From Acidobacteriota bacterium (lineage in GTDB: Bacteria; Acidobacteriota; UBA890; WLXD01), in the NCBI GenBank assembly GCA_029263335.1, contig JAJCXS010000250.1, positions 1 to 32,046 of the forward strand: a DNA stretch of 32,046 bases. The letters run 5' to 3'. Below the pieces are notes generated by a model. The model had not been told where the DNA came from. It saw nothing but the letters and a program-made list of their open reading frames with translations, and did not search any database. Shown piece by piece: positions 23,191 to 31,239 of the stretch; position 1 is the first letter of the stretch, and each line of letters starts with the position of its first letter. The translations under genes and the position numbers were made by a program.

Positions 23191-23237
23191 CTTCACCTCT
23201 CCGCGCTGGGGAATCCTAGGATCCCGAGACCTGCCTC

Positions 23238-24014
23238 CTATGACGGCCGCGACGCGACGCCCTGGCCCAGGCGCCGTTGTGCTTCGCTCGCTCGCTCGCA
23301 ATCAGGATAGTCGTCGAGAATCCGCTGGAAATAGATCGTTGCCTGTCGGTCATCGCCCTGCCGGCGGTGTGACTCGGCCAGGATCCAGACGAAGTCGCAG
23401 CGATGCGAGGTCGCTGCGTACTTGCGCATGGCGTAGCGCGCACGCTCGCGCGCCGCTGCAAGGAGGCCCTTGGATAGCTGAAATTCGGCCACCTTGAGTT
23501 CGTGCTCGGACAGGTTGTCGATGACAGCCTGCATCTGCGTTCGCGCATCGTCCCCGTTGGCACTCTCGGGGTAGTCCTCGAAGAAGATCTCGAACGCGCG
23601 CAACGCCTCCATAGCCTGCGACTGATCGCGATCCGGCGAGCGCATCATGCTCATATAACTCATCGCGATCATGAGCTGAGCGTAGTCCACCTGATCGTGC
23701 GACGGATGGTAGGTCAGGAAGTTGCGGAAGGCGTCGATGGCGAGGATCAGCGACGAGGTGCGATCCTGCTCGTAGTAGGCACGACCCAGCGCCAAGCGCG
23801 CCTGCGGCAGATGGGGGCTCGTGGGGTAGTTGCGCAACAACGTATCGAAACCCACGACCGCGCCGCTCCATTTCTCTTGCTCCATCAGGTCCTGTGCCTG
23901 CTGGAACAACTCGGTCCCGGCCGAATCGGCCGGCAGCACCAGCTGGGCCGTACCGCAGGCGGAAGCGGCAAGAAGGCCGACCACGGCTGCCGTTTTACGA
24001 AGAATGGCACTCAT
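23238..24014 (-). CDS. bamD: Outer membrane assembly lipoprotein BamD-like
   Basis: BamD is the essential TPR lipoprotein of the BAM complex that inserts beta-barrel proteins. The 258-residue sequence has a signal with a near-lipobox ending in Cys20 (AASAC). Tetratricopeptide-like repeats follow: AQDLMEQEKWSGAVVGFDTL, then NYPTSPHLPQARLALGRAYY and YAQLMIAMSYMSMM. The ending RFLDxYP-type FQRILDDYPDC and C-terminal SEAQRRLG are typical of BamD/ComL. The ATG at 24014 is 4 bases after the epimerase stop. Length is slightly above E. coli BamD (245). It lies in an operon with rpe and a sugar epimerase. A different TPR lipoprotein is possible but less likely. Confidence 0.88.
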   Translation of the reverse strand: MSAILRKTAAVVGLLAASACGTAQLVLPADSAGTELFQQAQDLMEQEKWSGAVVGFDTLLRNYPTSPHLPQARLALGRAYYEQDRTSSLILAIDAFRNFLTYHPSHDQVDYAQLMIAMSYMSMMRSPDRDQSQAMEALRAFEIFFEDYPESANGDDARTQMQAVIDNLSEHELKVAEFQLSKGLLAAARERARYAMRKYAATSHRCDFVWILAESHRRQGDDRQATIYFQRILDDYPDCERASEAQRRLGQGVASRPS

Positions 24015-24018
24015 GTCG

Positions 24019-24969
24019 TTAGCGAATCGGGTTGCCGCGGGCCAGTACGTGCTGCCATTGACGCTCGAGTCCCTCTCGCAGCTGCGTCGTTGGCGCGAAA
24101 TCAAGATCGGCCCGCGCTCGGGTCGTGTCGGCGCATGTGTCACGGACATCTCCGCGCTGCGCCACCTGTCTATCCACCTCTAGACGGCAACCTGACACCT
24201 CTTCAATCGCCTCGATGAGCCGATTCACGGTGACGGTACTGCCCCCGCCGACATTATACACAGCCCCTTCCTGGCCCAGTTCGGCGGCGCGTACCATCGA
24301 CTCGACCGTATCGGCCACAAAGGTGAAGTCGCGGGTCTGCTCGCCATCACCAAAGAGCATGATGGGGGTACCGTCCCGAGCCGCGGTGAGGAAGCGCTGA
24401 ATCGCCATATCCGGCCGCTGTCTTGGTCCGTACACGGTAAAGAACCTGAGACTGACCGTCGCCAGACCGTAGTTGCGGTGATACAGCCGCGCGAGATGCT
24501 CCGCCGCCAGCTTCGTCACCCCGTAGGGCGAGTGCGGCCGCTCACGCGCATCCTCGCTCATTGGCAGATCGGCCGCATCCCCGTAGACCGAAGAAGAAGA
24601 CGCATAGACGAAGCGGGCCACTCCGGCTCCCAGCGCCGCTTCCAGCAGCCGCTGGGTGGCGTAGACATTGTGCGAAGAATAATCCTCGAAGCTGTCGCCC
24701 CAGGAGGATCGAACGCCGGGAAGCGCTGCCAGATGAAATACGCGCTCCACGCCCTCGAGCAGGGTGCCGAGATCTCTGCGCTCGATGAAATCCTCAACGA
24801 ACTCGAACTGAGGGTGCTCGGCGTACAGGGCCAGTTGCGACTCCTTCAGGGAGCGATCGTAGTTGTCCACGAAGCCATCAATGCCGACCACGGCGTGACC
24901 GTCGGCAAGCAAGCGCTCAACGAGGTGAGAACCGATGAAGCCGGCGGCGCCGGTTACCAAACAACGCAT
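24019..24969 (-). CDS. NAD-dependent sugar-nucleotide epimerase/dehydratase (extended SDR)
   Basis: This 316-residue extended short-chain dehydrogenase has the Rossmann motif TGAAGFIGSH (6-15), the acidic GIDGFVDNYD loop, catalytic Tyr149 and Lys153 in SPYGVTK and the substrate segment FFTVYGPRQRPDMA. Together these are close to UDP-glucuronate or UDP-N-acetylglucosamine 4-epimerases (CapI/WbpP-type). The substrate cannot be fixed. I use the ATG at 24969, which has GAGGGG 6 bases upstream; the TTG at 24981 is weaker. It is 8 bases after rpe and 4 before bamD. It probably makes a sugar nucleotide for surface glycans. Confidence 0.87.
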   Translation of the reverse strand: MRCLVTGAAGFIGSHLVERLLADGHAVVGIDGFVDNYDRSLKESQLALYAEHPQFEFVEDFIERRDLGTLLEGVERVFHLAALPGVRSSWGDSFEDYSSHNVYATQRLLEAALGAGVARFVYASSSSVYGDAADLPMSEDARERPHSPYGVTKLAAEHLARLYHRNYGLATVSLRFFTVYGPRQRPDMAIQRFLTAARDGTPIMLFGDGEQTRDFTFVADTVESMVRAAELGQEGAVYNVGGGSTVTVNRLIEAIEEVSGCRLEVDRQVAQRGDVRDTCADTTRARADLDFAPTTQLREGLERQWQHVLARGNPIR

Positions 24970-24977
24970 TGGACCCC

Positions 24978-25670
24978 TCAATCGTTGATAGTCGCCCGTA
25001 GCGCCGACTCGCGCAGGGCATGGGCGGCCGCCACGGGGTCTTCCGCACCAGTGATGGACGAACCTGCGACCAGTACCGCCGCCCCGGCAGCAACGCAGGC
25101 CTCGGCATTGCCCGCGCCAACGCCGCCATCGACTTCGATGTCCACGCCAGCGAGACCCGCATCATCGAGGTAGCGGCGAACCGCGGCGATCTTGCGATAC
25201 GAGGCTTCGATAAACGACTGCCCGCCGAACCCTGGATTAACAGTCATCACCAGCACGAAATCACCGTCTCGCAAAACGAACTCGAGGCCATCGGGAGACG
25301 TCGCCGGATTGAGCGCCACACCGGCCCGCGCGCCCGACTCCCGGATTACGCTCACCGTCCGCTCCAGATGCGCGGTTGCTTCGGCGTGGACGCTGATCCA
25401 ATCAGCGCCCGCCTCGCGGTACAAGGACACCCAGCGCTCGGGACGCTCCACCATGAGGTGGACATCGAGCGGCCGCTTGGTTCGCGGCCGGACGCTCTCC
25501 ACGAGCGATGGGCCAAAAGAGATATTGGGAACAAAATGTCCGTCCATCACATCGATGTGGAATACGTCGATGTGATCATCAAGCTGTGCCATCACAGCGC
25601 CAATCTCCGCCTTGTCGGCGGCCAGCAACGAAGGCGCGATCTTGATATCCGCGGCCGCCACCTCGCTCAT
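24978..25670 (-). CDS. rpe: Ribulose-phosphate 3-epimerase
   Basis: This TIM-barrel enzyme (230 residues) interconverts ribulose-5-phosphate and xylulose-5-phosphate in the pentose phosphate pathway. Motifs are IAPSLLAAD at the N-terminus, HIDVMDGHFVPNISFG (metal-binding His/Asp), DVHLMVERP, VMTVNPGFGGQSFIE and the second catalytic Asp in EVDGGV. Length and residues are normal. The ATG overlaps the stop of the PASTA protein (ATGA at 25667-25670), so translation is coupled. Confidence 0.96.
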   Translation of the reverse strand: MSEVAAADIKIAPSLLAADKAEIGAVMAQLDDHIDVFHIDVMDGHFVPNISFGPSLVESVRPRTKRPLDVHLMVERPERWVSLYREAGADWISVHAEATAHLERTVSVIRESGARAGVALNPATSPDGLEFVLRDGDFVLVMTVNPGFGGQSFIEASYRKIAAVRRYLDDAGLAGVDIEVDGGVGAGNAEACVAAGAAVLVAGSSITGAEDPVAAAHALRESALRATIND

Positions 25671-26407
25671 CTACTCACCTGCAGCACGATTTCTCCTCCG
25701 GCGGCAATCCTGAATCCGGGTTGAGGAAGTTGAGCCACGACCGTCCCCGGGGGGACGTTGGTATGGACTCGGCGATTCGATCCCTCGGTGACGCGGAAGC
25801 CCAGCGCCTCGATCCGCGATCTGATCTCGGTGACGGGGCGCGTCACCAGATTCGGCATGACGTAGTACGTCGTCGGCGCTCCCAACGAGACCAGCAATCG
25901 CAGCGGGCGCAAGGCCTGTCCTTCCATCGCCGCGGGTTCCGGTGATTGCGCGATGATCGTGTCACGACTCACTTCGAGACTCCGAGCGCTGGCCACATAG
26001 TCAACCGCGATGCCCTGCTGTTCGAGCGCGATCAGAGCCCGCTGCCGGGAGTCTCCCACCAGACTGATCACACTCTGCACGAGGGGACCCGTCGACATCA
26101 TCACGCGCACTGCGCGCATGCGTTTCACGTGGGTCCCCGCGACGGGATCCTGCCGGGCGACATGGTCTGCGGGCACGCTGTCGATCTGCAAGCGATCGTC
26201 ATCAACCTCGAGGGTCATGCCGGCAGCCTGAAGTATGGCCACGGCTTCCTCGCTTTCCATGCCCACGATCTCCGGCACGCGATCGGCCGGCCCGCTGACC
26301 GCGAACTTGGTCGCGAACACGCCGCCAATAGCGAACGTAAGCACGGATACCGCGAGGATTAATGCCAGGCGGCCGAGCGATGCCAGATAGGAAGCGACAG
26401 ATGCCAA
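25667..26407 (-). CDS. Membrane-anchored protein with three PASTA domains
   Basis: This 246-residue protein has one membrane helix (about 13-33) and three PASTA domains (about 42-106, 110-173, 177-246). Each has a short P-x-hydrophobic strand, such as VPEIVGMESEEAVAIL and MPNLVTRPVTEIRSRI, followed by GxxV strands and a QxPxPG turn (QDPVAGTHV, QSPEPAAMEG, QLPQPGFRI). PASTA domains bind muropeptides or cell-wall precursors; there is no kinase domain, unlike PknB. The predicted topology is an N-in anchor with the domains outside. The start is TTG 26407, with a weak AGG upstream; later starts would remove the anchor. It sits between rsmB and rpe. The function is not established. Confidence 0.85.
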   Translation of the reverse strand: MASVASYLASLGRLALILAVSVLTFAIGGVFATKFAVSGPADRVPEIVGMESEEAVAILQAAGMTLEVDDDRLQIDSVPADHVARQDPVAGTHVKRMRAVRVMMSTGPLVQSVISLVGDSRQRALIALEQQGIAVDYVASARSLEVSRDTIIAQSPEPAAMEGQALRPLRLLVSLGAPTTYYVMPNLVTRPVTEIRSRIEALGFRVTEGSNRRVHTNVPPGTVVAQLPQPGFRIAAGGEIVLQVSR

Positions 26408-26477
26408 GTTGATCGACCTGAGCGGGATCAGCTGAGACAGGGCCAGAGACTGTTCCGACCGGGGTACGCGAAGCGCG

Positions 26478-26483
26478 ATTCTA
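26478..26483 (-). promoter_or_regulatory. Possible extended -10 upstream of the PASTA gene
   Basis: The minus strand reads TGATAGAAT, giving an extended -10 (TGA then TAGAAT, 26478-26483) in the 85-base gap between rsmB and the PASTA gene. No good -35 is seen. It could drive the downstream half of the operon independently. Confidence 0.35.
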
Positions 26484-26492
26484 TCATGTGCC

Positions 26493-27818
26493 TCAGTCGG
26501 CTGACCGAGTCATCCGCGCCGCGTAGAAGCCATCCAGGTCGGGGTCCTCCGGATACGTGCGCACGTCGCCAACGTCGTCCACAACACACCCGGATGGCGC
26601 TGCTGATATGGGGCTGCGCACCACTCCGCCATCGGCCGCCAGCGCGGCCTCTACGACCTGCTCATTCTCTTCCGCTTCCGTCGAGCAGGTAACGTAGAGC
26701 AACTGCCCCGCGGGCGCGAGTTGCCTCAGGCACGTGCTCAGAATGGCACTCTGCGTTGCGGCGTGACGCTGCAGATCGGCCGGCCTGGCGTGCCATTTGA
26801 TCTCCGGGTGGCGTCGGATCGTGCCCAGGCCGGAGCACGGTACGTCGACGAGGATGCGCGGGAAGGGTCCACGCAAGGGCGCAGCGGCCGCGAGGTCGGC
26901 CTGGACCCACGCAATTCGCCCGGCGGCAGTGCGCTCGGTCAGGGCGCGCGAGGCCCGCAGGCGCCCGGCGTGGTTATCGATCGCGACCACCAATCCGCCG
27001 CGTTGGGCCATCTGCCGCGCCTTGCCTCCACGACCGGAGCACGCATCGAGAATCGGCGCCACCTCGTTGTCGAGAAGACTCGTGGTGAGCTGCGCCGCCT
27101 CGCTGCGCGGCAGGGCAATCCCCTCCTCGATCAGTGTGGTGACCTGCTCGCGCTCACCGTCGAGCACCTGCACGCTTCCCGGCGCGCGCTCGCCGACGCG
27201 GGCGCTGCCGCCCGCGGCCTCCAGCCGAGTAACAACCTCCGCGGGCGTCGCCTTGTCGGGGCTGACCCACAGGTACGTGTGGGGTGGACGCAGGGTGGCC
27301 GCGAGCCATTCCTCGCCGCCAGCTCGCAGGCGCGCGCTCCACCGCTCGGCGAGCCAATCCGGCAGATCGAAGCGCTGGCCCAGCGATCCGTCGCCTGGGT
27401 CCGGTGCACCCCCATCGCGAAGCCACGCGCGCAGAACGGCGTTCGCTAGCCCGGCCGCGCGCGGCATCATCCGCTTGAGCGCCTCGACGCTGCGGTGCAC
27501 GGCGGCGTGGGCCGGTACCGAGCCCAGGTAGGCGCTCTGATAAGCGGCCATCCGCAGCGCCACGCGGACGGGAACATCGAGCGTAGCCAGGCGCCTCTTG
27601 CAGTACGGCGTCAGGGTTCGGTCCAGTGTTCGCTGGCGCCGCAGCGTTCCGTAGACGATCTCCGTGCATAGAGCACGGTCACGCGCGTCCAAGCGATGGC
27701 GCGCCATGACCTGATCGAGCGAGCGATCGGAGCGCCTGCCGTTCTCGACCCGCGCCAGCACTCGCAAGGCGACGTTGCGGACCGCGTGTCCGCCCACTCC
27801 TGGCTCGGCGTCCGTCAC
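26493..27818 (-). CDS. rsmB: 16S rRNA (cytosine-C5)-methyltransferase RsmB
   Basis: RsmB methylates C5 of a 16S rRNA cytosine (C967 in E. coli) with SAM. The 441-residue protein has an N-terminal NusB-like RNA-binding domain (about 15-135: RVLARVENGR, then TEIVYGTLRRQRTLD) and a Rossmann methyltransferase domain. That domain has the SAM motif DACSGRGGK (258-266), the catalytic motif DVPCSG (Cys328) and the release cysteine TCS (Cys378). The GTG at 27818 is chosen because it overlaps the fmt stop as GTGA; the open frame further upstream (263 codons) is the shadow of fmt. Family members of similar domain content exist, but the NusB domain favours RsmB. Confidence 0.94.
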   Translation of the reverse strand: MTDAEPGVGGHAVRNVALRVLARVENGRRSDRSLDQVMARHRLDARDRALCTEIVYGTLRRQRTLDRTLTPYCKRRLATLDVPVRVALRMAAYQSAYLGSVPAHAAVHRSVEALKRMMPRAAGLANAVLRAWLRDGGAPDPGDGSLGQRFDLPDWLAERWSARLRAGGEEWLAATLRPPHTYLWVSPDKATPAEVVTRLEAAGGSARVGERAPGSVQVLDGEREQVTTLIEEGIALPRSEAAQLTTSLLDNEVAPILDACSGRGGKARQMAQRGGLVVAIDNHAGRLRASRALTERTAAGRIAWVQADLAAAAPLRGPFPRILVDVPCSGLGTIRRHPEIKWHARPADLQRHAATQSAILSTCLRQLAPAGQLLYVTCSTEAEENEQVVEAALAADGGVVRSPISAAPSGCVVDDVGDVRTYPEDPDLDGFYAARMTRSAD

Positions 27819-28786
27819 GAGTTGCCGATCCCCATCACGGTTCCCGTCGCGAGCGGGAACCCTCGGAGCAGCTCGACGACGGCCATGCGGCGGCCGCCGG
27901 CGCGCTGCATCTCCAGTATGCGGAGGGTCTGCGACTCCCCGCAGGCGACGATCAGTTCGCTGCCCGCTTCGATGACGGTGCCCGGCAGTGCGGCGGTCCG
28001 CTGCTTCGCCGCCTCGACCTTCCAGACCTTGAAACGATCGACGCCGCTCCGCGTGTGAGCCACCGGCCAGGGCTGCATTGCCCGCACCCGACGGTCGATC
28101 GCGAGGGCGGTCTCGCGCCAGTCGATTTCGCCATCCCGCTTGTTGATCAGGCGCGTCATCGTGGCCGCGGTCGGTTCCTGCGCCACCGGCTCCAGCTTCC
28201 CTGCCGCCAGCGCGTCCAGGGTCTCGACCATCAACTCGGCGCCAAGCTCCCCCAGTCTGACGCCGAGGGTCCCAGCGGTTTCGGCCGCATCCAGACGGAC
28301 GCTTCGTTGCTGCAGAATCGGGCCGGTATCGAGCCCTTCGTCCATCAGCATCGTGGTTACGCCACTGTCGGCATCGCCCGCGAGAATCGCGGCCTGGAGC
28401 GGACTCGCACCACGATGCCTTGGCAACAAGGAAGCATGCAGGTTCACGCAACCCAACCGCGGGATGTGGAGAACAGCCGCCGGCAGAATCTGCCCGAACG
28501 CCACGACCACCGCCACCTCCGGACACGTCGCCTCGATCGCTTCGATGGCCTCGGCGTCGCGCACGCGCCGCGGCTGAAGCACGGTCGTGCCGGCCTTCTC
28601 GGCCCACTCTTTGACCGGCGACGCGACGAGGCGCCGTCCTCGGCCGGCCGGGCGGTCGGGCTGCGTCACCACCGCCACGACGTCATGGTGGTCCGCAACG
28701 GTCGCCAGCGTTGGTACCGCCAGCGCCGGGGTCCCCATGAAGAGCACGCGCAACCGCTCGCTTCCGGTCGCGGCCGAGTCGTTCAC
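27815..28786 (-). CDS. fmt: Methionyl-tRNA formyltransferase
   Basis: Fmt formylates initiator Met-tRNA using 10-formyl-THF. The 323-residue protein shows the N-terminal LRVLFMGTPALAVPTL, the TQPDRPAGRG loop, the catalytic region NLHASLLPRHRGASPLQAAI (Asn and His), the Asp in LMDEGLDTGP, and the C-terminal tRNA-binding domain. I chose the GTG at 28786 because GGAAG lies 5 bases upstream, inside the end of def; the in-frame TTG at 28801 is weaker. It is 8 bases after def, its functional partner in formylmethionine processing, and overlaps rsmB by GTGA. Confidence 0.95.
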   Translation of the reverse strand: MNDSAATGSERLRVLFMGTPALAVPTLATVADHHDVVAVVTQPDRPAGRGRRLVASPVKEWAEKAGTTVLQPRRVRDAEAIEAIEATCPEVAVVVAFGQILPAAVLHIPRLGCVNLHASLLPRHRGASPLQAAILAGDADSGVTTMLMDEGLDTGPILQQRSVRLDAAETAGTLGVRLGELGAELMVETLDALAAGKLEPVAQEPTAATMTRLINKRDGEIDWRETALAIDRRVRAMQPWPVAHTRSGVDRFKVWKVEAAKQRTAALPGTVIEAGSELIVACGESQTLRILEMQRAGGRRMAVVELLRGFPLATGTVMGIGNS

Positions 28787-28794
28787 GTTACTTC

Positions 28795-29307
28795 CTACCA
28801 ATCCTGGGCCTGGATGCGGCGTCGGATCTTGCGGCGGGCGAGATCTCGCTTCAGCGGCGAAACCCGGTCGATAAAAAGCACTCCGTCGAGATGGTCGATC
28901 TCGTGGTGCAGGCAGCGCGCCAGCAGTTCCTCGCCCTCAATCCGAATCGGGTTGCCATCGAGATCCTGGGCTTCCACCACGACGCGTTCCGGCCGCGGCA
29001 CGATGATCATCAGGTCGGGGAACGACAGGCAACCTTCTTCGTCTTTCACGTTCCCGTGTTCCTCGACCACGCGCGGGTTCACCAGCACCATGAGTTCCGC
29101 CTCGTCATCGCCCACCGACAGGTCGAGCACGCACAGGCGCTCGCTGCGGCCCACCTGCGGCGCGGCAAGACCGATCCCGGGCGCGGCGTGCATGGTGGCC
29201 ACCATGTCGGCGGCGAGTTCACGTAGTTCGTCGTCGAATTCCTCCACGGCGCTCGTGGGCTCCATGAGCACCGGCTCCGGATACTTGACGATGTCGAGGA
29301 TTGCCAT
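28795..29307 (-). CDS. def: Peptide deformylase
   Basis: This metal-dependent enzyme (170 residues) removes the N-formyl group from new proteins. The three motifs are GIGLAAPQVG (44-53), EGCLS (91-95, metal ligand Cys93) and HEIDH (135-139, metal ligands His135/His139 and catalytic Glu136). The ATG at 29307 is where conservation starts (AILDIVKYPEPVL); no strong ribosome site is visible. It heads the def-fmt-rsmB run. A 78-base GC-rich gap separates it from the divergent truA; a TATCTT there is a weak -10 candidate. Confidence 0.96.
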   Translation of the reverse strand: MAILDIVKYPEPVLMEPTSAVEEFDDELRELAADMVATMHAAPGIGLAAPQVGRSERLCVLDLSVGDDEAELMVLVNPRVVEEHGNVKDEEGCLSFPDLMIIVPRPERVVVEAQDLDGNPIRIEGEELLARCLHHEIDHLDGVLFIDRVSPLKRDLARRKIRRRIQAQDW

Positions 29308-29385
29308 TCGTGTGAGGGAAAGCCCGGCGCGCGCGGCGCCGACGGGCGGGCAAGATAGCGGGCTGATCGAGGATACCATCGGGGC

Positions 29386-30129
29386 ATGCGCGTCAAGATC
29401 ACACTCGCCTACGTGGGCACGAACTACGCTGGCTGGCAGCGGCAGAGCAATGCCCCCACTGTGCAGGGCGCGGTCGAGGCGGCCGCGGCGGTCATCGCGG
29501 ACCAGCCGGTCACCGTATACGGGGCCGGGCGCACCGATGCCGGGGTCCACGCGCGCGGGCAGGTGGCCCATTTCGACACCAGCAGAGACTGGCCTGCGGA
29601 GGAGTGGCAGAGGGCCCTGAACGCGCTGATGCCGGCCGATGTCCGCGTCGTCGACGCGGCGCCGGCCGATCCACTCTTCCACGCGCGCCATGGAGCGCGC
29701 GGCAAGACCTACTCGTACCAACTCGATACCGAGGCCGTCGCCTCGCCCTTCCTGGCACCATACGCTTGGCACGTCGGGTCCGGCCTCGACGAGGCGGCGT
29801 TGAGCGCCGCGACGGAGGCGCTGCTCGGTCGTCTCGACCAGCGGGCCTTCGCCACCCAGCCGGAACCAGGCGAACGCACCGAGCGGCCGCTGCAGAGTGC
29901 CACGATCGAACGCGACGGTAGCGTCGTGCGGATCACGATCCGCGGACGGAGCTTTCTGCGTTTCGCGGTGCGCGGCATGGTCGGCACCATCGTCGAGGTC
30001 GCGCGCGGTCGGCGCACCGTCGCCTCGGTAAGAGCCGCGGCGGAATCTGGCGACCGCACTCTCGCCGGCGCCACCGCACCGCCACACGGCCTCTGTCTGT
30101 GCCGGGTTCACTATCAAGAACCGGAATAG
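29386..30129 (+). CDS. truA: tRNA pseudouridine(38-40) synthase TruA
   Basis: TruA converts uridines 38-40 of many tRNAs to pseudouridine. The 247-residue protein has LAYVGTNYAGWQRQ, the catalytic Asp51 in GAGRTDAGVHARGQVAHF, the HARHGARGKTYSYQL segment and the C-terminal SFLRFAVRGMVGTIVEVARG. Length is normal. ATG 29386 follows a short G-rich run (CGGGGC). It is divergent from def, so two translation-related genes share one 78-base region. Confidence 0.96.
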   Translation: MRVKITLAYVGTNYAGWQRQSNAPTVQGAVEAAAAVIADQPVTVYGAGRTDAGVHARGQVAHFDTSRDWPAEEWQRALNALMPADVRVVDAAPADPLFHARHGARGKTYSYQLDTEAVASPFLAPYAWHVGSGLDEAALSAATEALLGRLDQRAFATQPEPGERTERPLQSATIERDGSVVRITIRGRSFLRFAVRGMVGTIVEVARGRRTVASVRAAAESGDRTLAGATAPPHGLCLCRVHYQEPE

Positions 30130-30159
30130 CACGCTACGCGAGAGGCCGGCGGTGCGTCG

Positions 30160-30173
30160 CTATCAGCTGATAG
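30160..30173. promoter_or_regulatory. Perfect 14-bp palindrome upstream of galE
   Basis: CTATCAGCTGATAG is fully self-complementary and lies 70 bases before the galE ATG. It is followed after 4 bases by TACACT (30178-30183), a possible -10 box. A symmetric site next to a promoter suggests a dimeric repressor or activator operator, but no regulator is known. Nothing else is clear in the 114-base gap. Confidence 0.4.
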
Positions 30174-30243
30174 GCATTACACTGCGGGCGATTCACGGCA
30201 GTTTCGGTGGCCGCCAGCCGGCCGCGCGACGAAGGAGTTAGCG

Positions 30244-31239
30244 ATGCACGTACTGGTGACCGGAGGCGCCGGTTATGTGGGCGCCAACGTCGTGCGCGCC
30301 CTCCTGCAGGCGGGGCACACCGTCACGGTCGTCGACGACCTCTCCTCGGGGCACCGCGCCGCCGTTCCCGAGGGCGTGCGGCTGATCCGCGGCGGCTGCG
30401 GCGACCACGCCATTCTCGAGCAGATCCAGGAGCCGCTCGACGGGGTGATGCACATGGCGGCCAGATGTTCGGTCGGCGAGTCCATGGCGCGACCGCGCGA
30501 CTACTACGAGACCAACGTCAGCGAGAGCTTGCGCCTGCTCGATTGGATGCTGCGGCGTGACGTTCGCTGGATCATCCACTCCTCCACCTGCGCCGTTTAT
30601 GGAATTCCCCGTGAGCTGGCGATGGATGAATCGGTGGTCCCGCACCCCATCAATGCTTACGGGGCCACCAAGCTCGCCGTCGATACGGCTATCGGCTACT
30701 ACGCTGACGCGTATGGCATCGGCGGCACGTGCATGCGCTACTTCAACGCCGCCGGCGCCCAGCCGGACGGCACGCTCGGTGAGGACAAGTCACCTGCGAG
30801 CAACCTGATCCCGCGTGTGCTCGGAGTCCCCCTGGGGGTCCATGACGCCGTGCAGATCTACGGCACCGACCACGGCACCGCTGACGGAACCGGCGTGCGC
30901 GACTACGTACACGTTGTCGACCTCGCTGCCGCCCATCTGGCGGCTATGGATCGACTCGCTGCCGGCGAGCCCGGCAGCATATACAACCTCGGCACCGAGA
31001 CCGGGTCTTCCGTCCTCGAGGTTCTCGCCATGGCACGGGAGATCACCGGCCACGACATTCCGGCCACCGCGGTGGATGCTCGAAGTGGTGACCCCGCCAT
31101 GCTGGTGGCGTCAAGCCATCGAGCTCGCAACGAGCTGGGCTGGACGCCGGAGCGCTCCGACCTGCGCACCATCGTCGAGGATGCCTGGCGATGGCATCGC
31201 GGCCACCCACGCGGCTACGAAGACGGTCCACACTCATGA
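30244..31239 (+). CDS. galE: UDP-glucose 4-epimerase
   Basis: This 331-residue extended SDR is likely to interconvert UDP-glucose and UDP-galactose (possibly also the N-acetyl forms). It has the Rossmann motif VTGGAGYVGANVV (5-17), the DDLSSGH loop, SSTCAVYG, catalytic Tyr139 and Lys143 in NAYGATK, RYFNAAGAQPDG and VRDYVHVVDLA. The helix-2 region HMAARCSVGES differs from the common AAYKAVGES, within family variation. The ATG at 30244 has an ideal ribosome site (AAGGAG). The gene overlaps cdsA by ATGA, so a sugar-nucleotide enzyme and a phospholipid enzyme are translationally coupled. Confidence 0.92.
   Translation: MHVLVTGGAGYVGANVVRALLQAGHTVTVVDDLSSGHRAAVPEGVRLIRGGCGDHAILEQIQEPLDGVMHMAARCSVGESMARPRDYYETNVSESLRLLDWMLRRDVRWIIHSSTCAVYGIPRELAMDESVVPHPINAYGATKLAVDTAIGYYADAYGIGGTCMRYFNAAGAQPDGTLGEDKSPASNLIPRVLGVPLGVHDAVQIYGTDHGTADGTGVRDYVHVVDLAAAHLAAMDRLAAGEPGSIYNLGTETGSSVLEVLAMAREITGHDIPATAVDARSGDPAMLVASSHRARNELGWTPERSDLRTIVEDAWRWHRGHPRGYEDGPHS

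Noticed and set aside
26493-28607. A 704-codon open frame covering rsmB plus 263 codons upstream
   Set aside because: The upstream part lies in another frame of fmt, has no recognisable motifs and is Arg/Gly-rich as expected of high-GC shadow frames. rsmB starts at the GTGA overlap (27818).
28795-30132. 445-codon frame including def with a long N-terminal extension
   Set aside because: The extension is antisense to truA and lacks homology; def starts at 29307 with the typical AILDIVKYP N-terminus.
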